Source of the DNA: Phycisphaeraceae bacterium
GTDB lineage: Bacteria; Planctomycetota; Phycisphaerae; Phycisphaerales; UBA1924
Assembly: GCA_020639135.1 (NCBI GenBank)
Contig: JACKHE010000002.1
Coordinates: 434,001-498,000, forward strand
Reading direction: 5' to 3'
DNA: 64,000 nt
Both the position numbers and the translations under genes were made by a program. This document shows positions 1-8,473 of the stretch, piece by piece. The notes beneath the pieces were generated by a model that was not told the DNA's origin, did not search any database, and saw only the letters and a program-made list of their open reading frames with translations. Within the stretch, counting starts at the first letter, position 1; every line of letters begins with the position of its first letter.

Positions 1-659
1 TCCAGGGCGTCGGCGGCTCCGTCGAGATGCCCCCCGGCTACCTCGAGCATGTGTACAAGCACGTCCGCGCCGCTGGCGGTCTGTGCATCTCCGACGAGGT
101 CCAGACCGGCTTCGGCCGCACCGGCACGAACTTCTGGGGCTTTCAGAACCACGGCGTCATGCCCGACATCGTCACGATGGCCAAGGGCATCGGCAACGGC
201 TCACCCCTCGGCGCCGTCGTCACCACACCCGAGATCGCCAAGACACTCGGACAGCGCCTCCACTTCAACACCTACGGCGGCAACCCCGTCACCATGGCCC
301 AGGCGAACGCGACCCTCGACGTCATGCTCGAGATGGACGTCCAGAAGAACTCCCGCGAGGTGGGCGGCTACCTCAAGGACGGGCTCACCAGACTCCAGTC
401 CCGGCACGAGTGCATGGGCGACGTCCGGGGCCAGGGCCTGATGCTCGGCGTCGAGATGGTCGAATCACGCGACACCAAGGCCCCCGCCACCGCGCTCACC
501 GCCGCCGTCCACGAGAAGTGCAAGGACCTGGGATTGCTCATCGGCAAGGGCGGCCTCTCCGGCAACGTCCTGCGCATCAAACCCCCGATGTGCTTTACGA
601 AGGCGGACGCCGACTTCCTCGTCGCGGCGCTGGACATCGCGATCACCGAGTGCGCCTGA
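1..659 (+). CDS. Class III (AGXT2-like) PLP aminotransferase, 3' part
   Basis: The open frame enters the window from the left edge (reading from base 3) and ends at a TGA at 657-659, so about 218 C-terminal residues are visible. The sequence DEVQTGFGRTG is the cofactor-binding aspartate region of class III aminotransferases, and TMAKGIGNGSPLGAV carries the lysine that forms the Schiff base with pyridoxal phosphate. The pattern is closest to alanine-glyoxylate aminotransferase 2 and beta-alanine or 3-aminoisobutyrate aminotransferases. The next gene, on the opposite strand and convergent, is a PreA-like dihydropyrimidine dehydrogenase. A role in reductive pyrimidine or beta-amino-acid catabolism is therefore plausible, but substrate specificity cannot be read from this fragment. 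A hairpin follows the stop codon. Confidence 0.9.
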   Translation, partial: QGVGGSVEMPPGYLEHVYKHVRAAGGLCISDEVQTGFGRTGTNFWGFQNHGVMPDIVTMAKGIGNGSPLGAVVTTPEIAKTLGQRLHFNTYGGNPVTMAQANATLDVMLEMDVQKNSREVGGYLKDGLTRLQSRHECMGDVRGQGLMLGVEMVESRDTKAPATALTAAVHEKCKDLGLLIGKGGLSGNVLRIKPPMCFTKADADFLVAALDIAITECA

Positions 660-671
660 CCGAACGGGGTC

Positions 672-717
672 AACGGAAGTGTTCCATGGCCACGTCTTCG
701 TGGCCATGTTCCGTTTG
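672..717. terminator. Hairpin after the aminotransferase gene
   Basis: A perfect 10-bp stem (CATGGCCACG at 685-694 pairing with 699-708) closes a TCTT loop. Beyond a 6-nt bulge a 7-bp outer stem follows (AACGGAA / TTCCGTT, 672-678 with 709-715). It starts 13 bases after the aminotransferase stop, and the 3' side runs into a T-rich stretch (717-722). It fits an intrinsic terminator for the plus-strand gene, although the T tract is weak. Confidence 0.6.
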
Positions 718-734
718 ATTTGGTGATCCGAGAT

Positions 735-760
735 CATGGCCACGCAGAGCCGTGGCCATG
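735..760. repeat. Second hairpin with the same 10-base stem arms
   Basis: CATGGCCACG (735-744) and CGTGGCCATG (751-760) enclose the 6-base loop CAGAGC. The arms are identical to those of the hairpin at 685-708, so four copies of one 10-mer lie within 76 bases between two convergent genes. It probably serves the minus-strand gene that ends at 787. Alternative pairing between the two hairpins is also possible. Confidence 0.6.
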
Positions 761-786
761 GCACACTCAGGGAACGGCTCTGCGGA

Positions 787-1965
787 TCATCCCCGCGACA
801 GCGCGTCGCTCTGATCCACGAAGTCGTCCCCGGACCACTGCGCGTCCTCGACGACCATCTTCCTCCGCCGCTCGGCCTGTGCCGCCTCCTTCGCCTCGCG
901 CTGGAGCCTGACCAGCTCCGCGTGCGTGGTGAAGTACCGCAGGCTGTGGCCCCGGAACTCCTCGATAGTCTTGAAGCCGTGCTTGTCCATGAACGCGCTG
1001 AGCTGGTCGCACATGGGCTTGACCATCGCGTAGCCGTGCTTCATGACGCCCGTGCAGACCTGCACGGTTGAGGCGCCGAGCAGGATGAACTGCGCCGCGT
1101 CCTCACCCGTCTCGACGCCGCCGATGGCGCTGATCGAGCGATCCGGGAACTCGCCCCTGACGGCGACCCTGCCGTCGGGCTGGATGGGCTGGCCGCTGTT
1201 GCCGCCGTGCATCATGGTGGCGAGCTCCATCACCATCCGCAGGGCGATCGGGCGCACCGCGGTGCAGGAATAGCCGCCCGGCACGGTGTAGCCCTCGACC
1301 GTCGGCTCCGGGCGCAGTGTCTCCAGATCGACGCCCATCGTGCTCAGGATCGTGTTGATCGCGCTCACGCCCTCGCACCCCGCCGCGAGCGCCGCACGCG
1401 CCGGGTCCTCGATGTGCGTGACGTTGGGCGTCATCTTCGCCCATACCGGGATCGTCGCCACCTCGTTCACCCAGCCGCACACCTCCGAGAGGATGTCGCA
1501 GTCCTGCCCCATCGCGGCGCCCATCTTCCGCTCGGGCAGCCCGTGGGGGCAGGAGAAGTTCAGCTCGAACGCGTCAACGCCGGTTGCCTGCGTGCGCTCG
1601 ACGATCTCAACCCACGCGTCCTTGTTGTATTCCTCCATGATGGAGGCGATCAGGCAGCCGTCGGGATACTTGTCCTTGAGCTGCCGGAACTCGTCGAGCC
1701 ACACATCGAATGGGCGATCGGAGATCAGCTCGATGTTCTGCCAGCCGTAGATCTCGCGGGACTCGGACGTGCGCAGCCTCGCGTACCTCGGCGCCACGTT
1801 GATGACCTTGGAGGCGTCGAGGGAGATCGTCTTGGCGACGACACCGCCCCAGCCCTCGTCAAAGGCCTTGCCGATGACGTTGGCGTTCGTGCCGGGGGGG
1901 CCCGAACCGATGACAAAGGGGTTGGGCAGGGTCATCCCGTCCACATGCACAGTCAGGTCGGCCAC
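787..1965 (-). CDS. preA: PreA-like NAD-dependent dihydropyrimidine dehydrogenase subunit
   Basis: The 392-residue protein has the FMN-binding TIM barrel of the dihydroorotate/dihydropyrimidine dehydrogenase family. Visible family motifs are an N-terminal SGPPGTN, the ELNFSCPHG loop, KMTPNV, INTI and the phosphate-binding IGGVETGEDA near residue 280. PreA reduces uracil or thymine with electrons from NADH through a PreT partner. In the E. coli-type protein the barrel is followed by a ferredoxin-like domain with cysteine clusters. Here the last 60 residues are a charged, lysine/arginine-rich helix with no cysteines, so the Fe-S domain is missing. The gene converges on the class III aminotransferase, which suggests a pyrimidine or beta-alanine catabolic context. 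No preT is in the window. Confidence 0.82.
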   Translation of the reverse strand: MADLTVHVDGMTLPNPFVIGSGPPGTNANVIGKAFDEGWGGVVAKTISLDASKVINVAPRYARLRTSESREIYGWQNIELISDRPFDVWLDEFRQLKDKYPDGCLIASIMEEYNKDAWVEIVERTQATGVDAFELNFSCPHGLPERKMGAAMGQDCDILSEVCGWVNEVATIPVWAKMTPNVTHIEDPARAALAAGCEGVSAINTILSTMGVDLETLRPEPTVEGYTVPGGYSCTAVRPIALRMVMELATMMHGGNSGQPIQPDGRVAVRGEFPDRSISAIGGVETGEDAAQFILLGASTVQVCTGVMKHGYAMVKPMCDQLSAFMDKHGFKTIEEFRGHSLRYFTTHAELVRLQREAKEAAQAERRRKMVVEDAQWSGDDFVDQSDALSRG

Positions 1966-2025
1966 TGGTCGCGCTCCTGAGGGTTGCCGGATCGAGCAAA
2001 CCGAGAGTGTACCGCGCCGGCGACT

Positions 2026-3564
2026 TCAGCGGGCCGAGCGCCCGGGGATCAGGTCGCTCACGAGCGACAGCGCGTGCCGGACCTCGCCCAGCCCACCGGG
2101 GGCCAGCGACCAGACCAGGGCGTACGCCACGCCGAATACGCCGCCCTCGATCAGCACGCTCGGGACATCGGACATCGCCGTCGGGAGTCGCCCGCTGACC
2201 AACCAGGCCGCGCCCATCGCGAGAGCCGTGGCCAGCGCCGGCCTCCAGAGCGCCGATCCGAGCGTCCCGAGCGTGATCCCGGAGCCGCGGAAGCAGTAGG
2301 GATATTCCGCCAGTCTCGATCCCATCAGGACGACGCTCAGCGCCGTCGCGACGCCGGCGGCGCCCCAGTTGACGCCGATGAGCAAGCCGACGGCCGCGAC
2401 GATCGTCGATCCCACACCCCAGCGGAACTGCCGGTCGGCTCGATCTGACGTGACGTACACCCACATGACCGAGGCGTCGAGCGCCGTTGCGAGCCCCGCA
2501 GGCGCCAGGAGGCGGAACAGCGGGACCGACGCGTCCCACTGATCGCCCAGCGCGATCGGGATGACGTGGTTGGCGCTGACGACGAACCAGCCCATCCCCG
2601 GGAACGCGGCGCTGGCGAGCATCAGCAGACCCCGGCGGTAGTAGCTGTTGTACCGCGGCGCATCGCCGGCGATCCGGCTCAGCGCCGCGACCGCGACGCC
2701 GTGGATCGGGAGCGTCAGCTGCTGGATCGGCAGGATGAGCAGGTTGTACGCCTTGGAATAGTACCCCAGCGTCTCGGCGCTTCCCTTCCAGAAAACGAGC
2801 GCCTTGTCGAGCGAGTGGATGAGGATGCGCAGCGAGTTGGACGTCGTCAGGTGGACTCCGAAGAGCAGCATCCGCGAGGCGCCGGCGCCACGCGACGGGC
2901 GCGAGGGAAGCCAGCCCGCCGCGATCCACACCCCGATCGCGATGACCGCCGCGTAGGTCAGCTGGAACAGCACCAGCGCCCACACACCGACGCCGAGCAG
3001 ACCAGCGACGATCGCGGCCGCCGCAGCCAAGCCCGACGCGGTGATCTCGACAACCGCCAGCGCGCGGAAGCGCATCCGACGGCGCAGCAGCGCCTGGTGC
3101 TGGAGCGTCAGCCCCCCGAAGAGCGCCAGCAGCGACAGCGACGCCATCACCGGGACGAAGCGCCGGTCCCCGACGTACACCCCGATGACCAGCGACGCAC
3201 CGGCAAGCAGAGCCGCGACCCCCAGGCCGATCAGCCCCGACCACCACACGAGGTTGCTGACCTGAGCCCTCGTGATGATCGGCCGCTGGACCGTGGCGTC
3301 GGCGAGCCCCAGGTCCTTGAACAGGTACCCGATGCTCACGAAAGCCATCGCAAACGCGACGATGCCGAAATCCTCCGGCGTCAGGATGCGCGCCAGCAGG
3401 ATCGTTGTCACCGACATCGAAGCAAACTTGGCGCCCTGCGCGATCATCGAAAGCGCACCGCCGCGGACCGACTGCGCGCGCAATCCCTCCCCGGGCTCGA
3501 AGGGTTGGAACAGGTCGTCCTGATGGGTCATCACGGCGTCGGTCAACACCGTCCTATCGACCAT
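2026..3564 (-). CDS. Polysaccharide flippase (MOP/Wzx-like membrane protein)
   Basis: The protein has 512 residues and about twelve hydrophobic segments, beginning after a 35-residue polar N terminus. The start of the fold (SVRGGALSMIAQGAKFASMSV, then LARILTPEDFGIVA) is characteristic of lipopolysaccharide or exopolysaccharide flippases of the Wzx/WzxC branch, which move lipid-linked oligosaccharides across the inner membrane. An internal ATG twelve codons downstream (MTHQDD) is an alternative start. No glycosyltransferase genes lie beside it, so it is an orphan relative to a polysaccharide locus and its substrate is unknown. The stop lies 60 bases from the preA start on the same strand. Confidence 0.8.
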   Translation of the reverse strand: MVDRTVLTDAVMTHQDDLFQPFEPGEGLRAQSVRGGALSMIAQGAKFASMSVTTILLARILTPEDFGIVAFAMAFVSIGYLFKDLGLADATVQRPIITRAQVSNLVWWSGLIGLGVAALLAGASLVIGVYVGDRRFVPVMASLSLLALFGGLTLQHQALLRRRMRFRALAVVEITASGLAAAAAIVAGLLGVGVWALVLFQLTYAAVIAIGVWIAAGWLPSRPSRGAGASRMLLFGVHLTTSNSLRILIHSLDKALVFWKGSAETLGYYSKAYNLLILPIQQLTLPIHGVAVAALSRIAGDAPRYNSYYRRGLLMLASAAFPGMGWFVVSANHVIPIALGDQWDASVPLFRLLAPAGLATALDASVMWVYVTSDRADRQFRWGVGSTIVAAVGLLIGVNWGAAGVATALSVVLMGSRLAEYPYCFRGSGITLGTLGSALWRPALATALAMGAAWLVSGRLPTAMSDVPSVLIEGGVFGVAYALVWSLAPGGLGEVRHALSLVSDLIPGRSAR

Positions 3565-3596
3565 CGGCAGCCGGGGACATCATCGGGCGCCGGCGA

Positions 3597-6500
3597 TCAC
3601 TCGCCGCCCCGCGGGACCTCCTGCGCCTGCTCCTCCGGCGCCCGGGTCAGGTACAGCGGCAGGTACCGGTAGTACACCTCCAGGGTCAGGGCGCAGATCG
3701 CGGTCTGATACACCCGGCCCCCGACGCGGGACCACTGGTCGTCCGTGTCCCAGCTCCCACTCGCGTCGCCGTCCTGCCGCTGGGCCCCGACGAGCACCGC
3801 CGCGATCGACTCGTTCCAACGCTCCCACTCCGGCCCCTGGTGCTGGAAGAGCGCCAGCGTCGCGTAGTACCACCCGTAGGTGTTCGACGCGTTCGACCAG
3901 TCGGGGCGCTGCCTGGCGATGAACTGCGCCGACTGCGCCATCCGCGGCGACGCTCGGTCAACGCCCAGCAGCTGCTGGACGAACATCCCCTCGGCGGTCA
4001 TCGAGTACGACGGCGCCTTGTGCCGCTGGTACGAGTACAGCCCTCGCGTGTTGGGTCTGCTGACGCTGTCGAGCCAGGCCCCGGCGCCGTCGAGCGCCGC
4101 CTGCGGCGCCTCCAGCCCGACTTTCCGGGCGCTGATCATCGCCATGACCTGCCAGCCGAGCACCGACGTGTCGCCGGCCATCCCCGGGTCGTAGCGCCAG
4201 CCGGAGTCGGGGCCCTGCGCCTCGATGATGAAGCTGATCGCGCGCTGCGCCGGCTCGCGCAGCCTCGCGTCACCGGTCATCCCGTACGCCTCGCACAGCG
4301 CGATCGCCGCGATGCCCTGCGTGTACATCGTCTCGCCGTTGCGGAGATCGCCGCCGCGTGACTGCCGCGACAGCAGCCAGCGCAGCCCCTTCTCCACGTG
4401 CTCGCGGTACGGCCCGTCCTCGGTGTGCGTCTGGTCGGCGCCCAGGAACACAAGCAGAGCCAGCCCCGTCACGGCGACGTCGCAATCGACCCGCGATCGC
4501 CCGTTGAGCCGCCCCGTCGTGTCGAAGCCGTCGCTGTCCCACCGCCCGTCAGCGCTCTGGTGCCGCGCGAGCCAGTCCATCGCCAGCGCCACGGCCCGCT
4601 CCGTCTCCTTCGAGCCACCCATCGCCTCGACGACGTTCTCCCGGACCGATTCGTCGCGCTGCGCGTACGCATCGGCCGGCGGGGCCGTCTCGGTCGGGAT
4701 CTCGAGTTCGGGAAGTGCGAGATTGCGTGGGGGGGTGTCCGTCGGGATGTGCAGTGAGGCCAACGGACGAGACAGCTCCGGTGTCGCCATGCTTTCGATC
4801 GTCGGCGCTCGTGATGGCGCCAGCTCCGCATCCGGCCTTGTCAGTTCCGCGTCGAGCGCCACCGAATCCACCCGTCGGGGCGCCGGGTCATCCAGATGGA
4901 ACGTCGCTGTTTGACGCGCTGCGGACCGCGTAAGCTCGGCGTTGATCACCAGCGCACCGGGCTCCAGAGCATCCGAGTCGTCCGGCATCAGCCCCGATCC
5001 CGGCAGGCGGACATCAACCGCGGCAAACTCCGGCAGCGCCTCGGGCAGCCGCTGCCCCGGGTCCAACCCGGGAACATCAAGCGCCGGCTCGATCGGCTCG
5101 CCGGCGCCGGACTCCAGAACGAGCGGCCGATCCTCCCGCGGCGTCTCAATCTCAATCGGTGTCCGGAGCGGCGCCCCGCTCTGCGCAACACTCGGCGCCA
5201 ACTCGATCGGATCCCGCCGCATGGCCCGCTCCGGGACCGCATGGGTCTCAATACGAAGCTCCGGCTCCGCCGCATTTGATGACGCCTGCTCCTCCTGCGG
5301 CAACCTGACATCCGTCGGCGCCAGCCGGACCACCGGCTCCGGCGCCGGGCTCGCCGCGATGGTCCGCTCGATCGGGGCAGCATCGATCTCAGCCGGCGTG
5401 AAGCCCGGCATCACCAACGGCGCCGCATCTGGCTCAATCGCAGTGACGGACGCATCAACCGGAACACCCATCTGGTGCTCCGCGGCGCGGGACTCGATCC
5501 GGGGGACCGCACTGATTGCCGCACGCGCCGGCTCCGGCTTGGCCGCTGCGATCTCCACCGGCGTCTCATTGTCGAGCCGTGGTGATTCCGCTTCCGGCGT
5601 CGCGATCGAGGAACTGACCATCGGCTCGGCCCGCGCCGGCGCTGCGCCCGGCTGCATCTGCCGGCGCGCCATCTCCGGCGGCGCCGCCATCGCCGCCTCC
5701 GTCGGCTTAAGTCGCAAGGGCGCACGGTCCGTCTCGACCTCGACGGCGTTCGAAACCGGGCGCCTCCGATCGATACCCGGTGTCTCAATCGCGACAGGAA
5801 CAGGCCGCAATGATTCCGGTGTCGGCGTCTCGATGTCCACCGACGCCGCGGCGGACATCAACTGTGACGTCAGCCCGCTCGTTTGCGATCCCGCCGACGT
5901 CGTCAGCGACACCCGCGTGGCGCCCGATCCCCGCAGCGCATCGCCCACCGCCGCCGAGACCTGCCAAACCGTCAGAGCCAGCATCAGCAGCGCATGAATC
6001 AGCAGCGACAGCAGCAGGCACTGCGCCAGGAGCCCCAGCTTCCGCATCTTCCCCGACCATTCCATCCCCGTCAGCCGCCGGAGCAGGTACAGCAGCAGGA
6101 TCAGCAACAGCAGCAGCATCAGCAACCAGAGCAGCCACCACACCCAACCCATCGAGGCGTCCATCGGCTGAGCCTTCAGATACACCTCCCGCGCCGTCGA
6201 AGTCAGCAGCCGGCTCACCCCATCGAACGCGGCGCCCTCCACAGGGCGATCCGAGCTGAAGACGATCTCGTGCCCGCCCATCCCCAATGCCGGATCGAGA
6301 TCGTTGAATGGCGAGTTGAGCTGATCGCTGCAACGCTCTGCCTTGTCAAACCCGCCGCCGAGCCGAAGCCGGACGCGATACAGGTCGAACCCACCCGCGC
6401 CGCCCGGCCGATCCGAAGCGAAATACAGGAAATCGCCGAAGGGCGATACGCACGGCGTTCCCTCGTTGGCGCCCGTGTTCACCGCGTCGATCGGCGCCGC

Positions 6501-7220
6501 GTCCCCGGCGACGTCGCCGAAAACCGGCGCCTCGTACAGATCGAACCCGTTGCGCTCGATGTTCTCACGCACCGTCGCTTCCCACGGCGGCGCCGACGCG
6601 GTGACCGGCGATTCGGGCGTCGGACGGTTCGACGCGAAGAAGAGCCGATCCCCCTCCGGCGTCGTCGTCGGGCTGTATTCATCGAAGGCGCTGTTGATGC
6701 TCGGCCCCAGGTTGACCGCTTCGCGCCAGGCGCCCGCGTCGTCCCGGCGGATCACCCACAGGTCGAACCCGCCGTACCCGCCTTCACGATCGCTGGCGAA
6801 GTAGATCGCCCGGTCGTCACGGGTCGGCTCGGCGCCGATGACATTCCATGTCGTCCCGAACTCCTCGAACGCCATCGGCTCCGACCAGCCTTCCGGCGTG
6901 CGATCGATGACCCGGATCGACGCCGGCGTCTCCGCATCACCAGGCCGGTTCGCGGTGAAGAACAGCCGGTTCCCGTCCCAGCTCAGCCGCGGCTCGTACA
7001 CATCGACGCCGGCGCCGGCATCGGTTGGGATTGGCGCCGGTTCGCACCAGATCACATCCCGAGGCGTCACCGACGACGCCCCCGCCTCAAGGCCGCGCCC
7101 GTCCGTCCACACCGCGCCGCGCCAGACCCCAGACAGCCGCAGCGCCGTCGCCACGACGCCGAGCGACAGCGCCGTCACAAGCGAAACGAATGCGATGCGA
7201 AGCACGCGCGCCCTGGGCAT
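3597..7220 (-). CDS. TolB-like propeller / ETP-rich linker / alpha-alpha-toroid fusion protein
   Basis: The 1207-residue protein has an N-terminal hydrophobic anchor at 8-27. Residues 70-330 carry PD40-type beta-propeller repeats (LSWDGNRLFFTANRPG, IYFASDREGGYGGFDLW, LYFASDRPGGAGGFDLY, IVFSSDRP). Two transmembrane segments lie at about 358-381 and 396-425. A 425-residue Pro/Glu/Ala-rich linker follows, with recurring ETP motifs (IETP, NETP, MATP). Residues 860-1195 form a prenyltransferase/squalene-cyclase-like alpha/alpha-toroid with repeated GRW, GWRY and GSWDTDD elements. It is the last gene after tpr-exbB-exbD, 10 bases beyond exbD. The arrangement suggests an envelope protein coupled to the ExbBD proton channel, with the long linker spanning the periplasm as in TonB or TolA. 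A cyclase activity is not supported. Confidence 0.75.
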   Translation of the reverse strand: MPRARVLRIAFVSLVTALSLGVVATALRLSGVWRGAVWTDGRGLEAGASSVTPRDVIWCEPAPIPTDAGAGVDVYEPRLSWDGNRLFFTANRPGDAETPASIRVIDRTPEGWSEPMAFEEFGTTWNVIGAEPTRDDRAIYFASDREGGYGGFDLWVIRRDDAGAWREAVNLGPSINSAFDEYSPTTTPEGDRLFFASNRPTPESPVTASAPPWEATVRENIERNGFDLYEAPVFGDVAGDAAPIDAVNTGANEGTPCVSPFGDFLYFASDRPGGAGGFDLYRVRLRLGGGFDKAERCSDQLNSPFNDLDPALGMGGHEIVFSSDRPVEGAAFDGVSRLLTSTAREVYLKAQPMDASMGWVWWLLWLLMLLLLLILLLYLLRRLTGMEWSGKMRKLGLLAQCLLLSLLIHALLMLALTVWQVSAAVGDALRGSGATRVSLTTSAGSQTSGLTSQLMSAAASVDIETPTPESLRPVPVAIETPGIDRRRPVSNAVEVETDRAPLRLKPTEAAMAAPPEMARRQMQPGAAPARAEPMVSSSIATPEAESPRLDNETPVEIAAAKPEPARAAISAVPRIESRAAEHQMGVPVDASVTAIEPDAAPLVMPGFTPAEIDAAPIERTIAASPAPEPVVRLAPTDVRLPQEEQASSNAAEPELRIETHAVPERAMRRDPIELAPSVAQSGAPLRTPIEIETPREDRPLVLESGAGEPIEPALDVPGLDPGQRLPEALPEFAAVDVRLPGSGLMPDDSDALEPGALVINAELTRSAARQTATFHLDDPAPRRVDSVALDAELTRPDAELAPSRAPTIESMATPELSRPLASLHIPTDTPPRNLALPELEIPTETAPPADAYAQRDESVRENVVEAMGGSKETERAVALAMDWLARHQSADGRWDSDGFDTTGRLNGRSRVDCDVAVTGLALLVFLGADQTHTEDGPYREHVEKGLRWLLSRQSRGGDLRNGETMYTQGIAAIALCEAYGMTGDARLREPAQRAISFIIEAQGPDSGWRYDPGMAGDTSVLGWQVMAMISARKVGLEAPQAALDGAGAWLDSVSRPNTRGLYSYQRHKAPSYSMTAEGMFVQQLLGVDRASPRMAQSAQFIARQRPDWSNASNTYGWYYATLALFQHQGPEWERWNESIAAVLVGAQRQDGDASGSWDTDDQWSRVGGRVYQTAICALTLEVYYRYLPLYLTRAPEEQAQEVPRGGE

Positions 7221-7230
7221 GGTCAGCGCC

Positions 7231-7644
7231 TCATCGTTGCAGCACGGTGTCCAGGAACGGCTCCGCCACGCCGGCGCCCTTGCAGATGTCCAGCGCCGTG
7301 ACCACGTGCTCGTAGGGGACCTGCCGGTCCCCGCGAATCGTGACCTTCTGCTCGGGGTTCGAAGCGACCGCAGTCTCGATCATCGACCGCAGCTCCCCGC
7401 CGCTCAGAATGACGCCGTTGACAATCAGGGCGCCGCTCGAATCCACATTGACCACGATCTCCCGCAGACCCGCGGTGATGGGCTGCGCCGCGGCGGCCTC
7501 TGGCAGCGCGATTCGCATCTCCCGCTCCGCCTGTTGAAACGTCGTGGCCACAAGGAAGAACGTCAGCAGCAGGAAGACGGTGTCGATCATCGGCGTCAGC
7601 TCGATCGAGACGCCGGAGTCGCGCTGGGTTGTTCGGATCATCAT
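7231..7644 (-). CDS. exbD: ExbD/TolR family biopolymer transport protein
   Basis: The 137-residue protein has a short cytoplasmic N terminus, one transmembrane helix (IELTPMIDTVFLLLTFFLV, about 14-33) and a periplasmic domain. The aspartate in PMID is the conserved proton-pathway residue of ExbD/TolR. ExbD works with ExbB to convert proton motive force into movement of a TonB- or TolA-like partner. It lies between exbB (13 bases upstream) and the propeller/toroid gene (10 bases downstream), so all are probably in one operon. The TPR gene upstream completes the set. Confidence 0.9.
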   Translation of the reverse strand: MMIRTTQRDSGVSIELTPMIDTVFLLLTFFLVATTFQQAEREMRIALPEAAAAQPITAGLREIVVNVDSSGALIVNGVILSGGELRSMIETAVASNPEQKVTIRGDRQVPYEHVVTALDICKGAGVAEPFLDTVLQR

Positions 7645-7657
7645 CTTGACATCTCCT

Positions 7658-8452
7658 TCACGCCGTCGCGGCGATGCCCGTCAGCGCCGCCGCCTGGCCG
7701 TTCTCGTAAAGCCCCGAAGTCTCCGGCGCCGACACGGCCGGACCGGGGCCCTGGCCTGTCGCGTGCTTGTGCACGAAGTCCACCGTCATGCGGTCGATCT
7801 CGACGACGCGCGCCTCGATCTTCGCGGCGATCCAGTGGTGCGCCAGCAGCGCCGGGATCGCCACCAGCAGGCCCGCCGCCGTGGTGATCATCGCCTCGTA
7901 GATGCCACCCGCGAGCAGCTCCGTGTTCCCGAGCGCATCGCCGGAGTTCGCCACCGTCTGGAACGCCTGGATCATCCCGAAGATCGTCCCGAGCAGGCCC
8001 ATCAGCGGCGCCACCGACGCGATCACGGCCAGCGTTCGCAGGCGGACACGCAGCCGCATCGCCGCGCGCTCTCCCGCCTCCTGGATGCGCCGCTCGACCG
8101 TGTCGGTCGGTTCGTGGAGGCTCCGCACGCCCGCCTCGAAGACCTGCGCGACGATACTCCCTTCATTGACGCAGTATTCAATCGCTTCCCGCCGGTTGCT
8201 TCCGCGTGTTGCAAGCTTTGACTCGAGCCCCGGAAGGAACCCCGTCGGGATGACGCTGCGCCGCGTCAGGCGCAGCAAACGCTCGGCGAGCACCGCCAGC
8301 GCGATGATCGAGCACAACCCGATCGGGATCATCATGGGGCCGCCCTTGACCGCGAGCTCCCAGAGCGAGATCACCGTCTGCTGGGCGCTCTCGATCGGGG
8401 GATGCGCCGGTGTTGCGGCGCCGAGGAATGTTGTGGTGATCAACGCTGGCAT
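7658..8452 (-). CDS. exbB: MotA/TolQ/ExbB proton channel family protein
   Basis: The protein has 264 residues. The N terminus contains a hydrophobic segment, then a helix near 40-58 (GPMMIPIGLCSIIALAVLAERLLRL, with the typical AERLLRL ending), a cytoplasmic segment, and two C-proximal helices (TLAVIASVAPLMGLLGTIFGMIQAF and EAMITTAAGLLVAIPALLAHH). The APLMGLLGT..GM and TTAAGLLVAIPA motifs are diagnostic of ExbB/TolQ. It forms the proton channel with the adjacent ExbD. The stop is 13 bases before exbD and the start 21 bases after the TPR gene, which is consistent with one transcript. Confidence 0.92.
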   Translation of the reverse strand: MPALITTTFLGAATPAHPPIESAQQTVISLWELAVKGGPMMIPIGLCSIIALAVLAERLLRLTRRSVIPTGFLPGLESKLATRGSNRREAIEYCVNEGSIVAQVFEAGVRSLHEPTDTVERRIQEAGERAAMRLRVRLRTLAVIASVAPLMGLLGTIFGMIQAFQTVANSGDALGNTELLAGGIYEAMITTAAGLLVAIPALLAHHWIAAKIEARVVEIDRMTVDFVHKHATGQGPGPAVSAPETSGLYENGQAAALTGIAATA

Positions 8453-8473
8453 GGTGGCTCGCTCCGGTTCGGG

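Noticed and set aside
4050..4600. Squalene-cyclase catalytic activity in the toroid domain
   Set aside because: A DTDD string occurs near residue 1158, but it lies in a C-terminal QW-like unit (GSWDTDDQWS) and not in the catalytic position of terpene cyclases. The fold alone does not justify a cyclase call.
5883..7301. Arg/Gln-rich frame on the plus strand across the propeller gene
   Set aside because: Low-complexity antisense translation of the propeller gene, without start context or homology.
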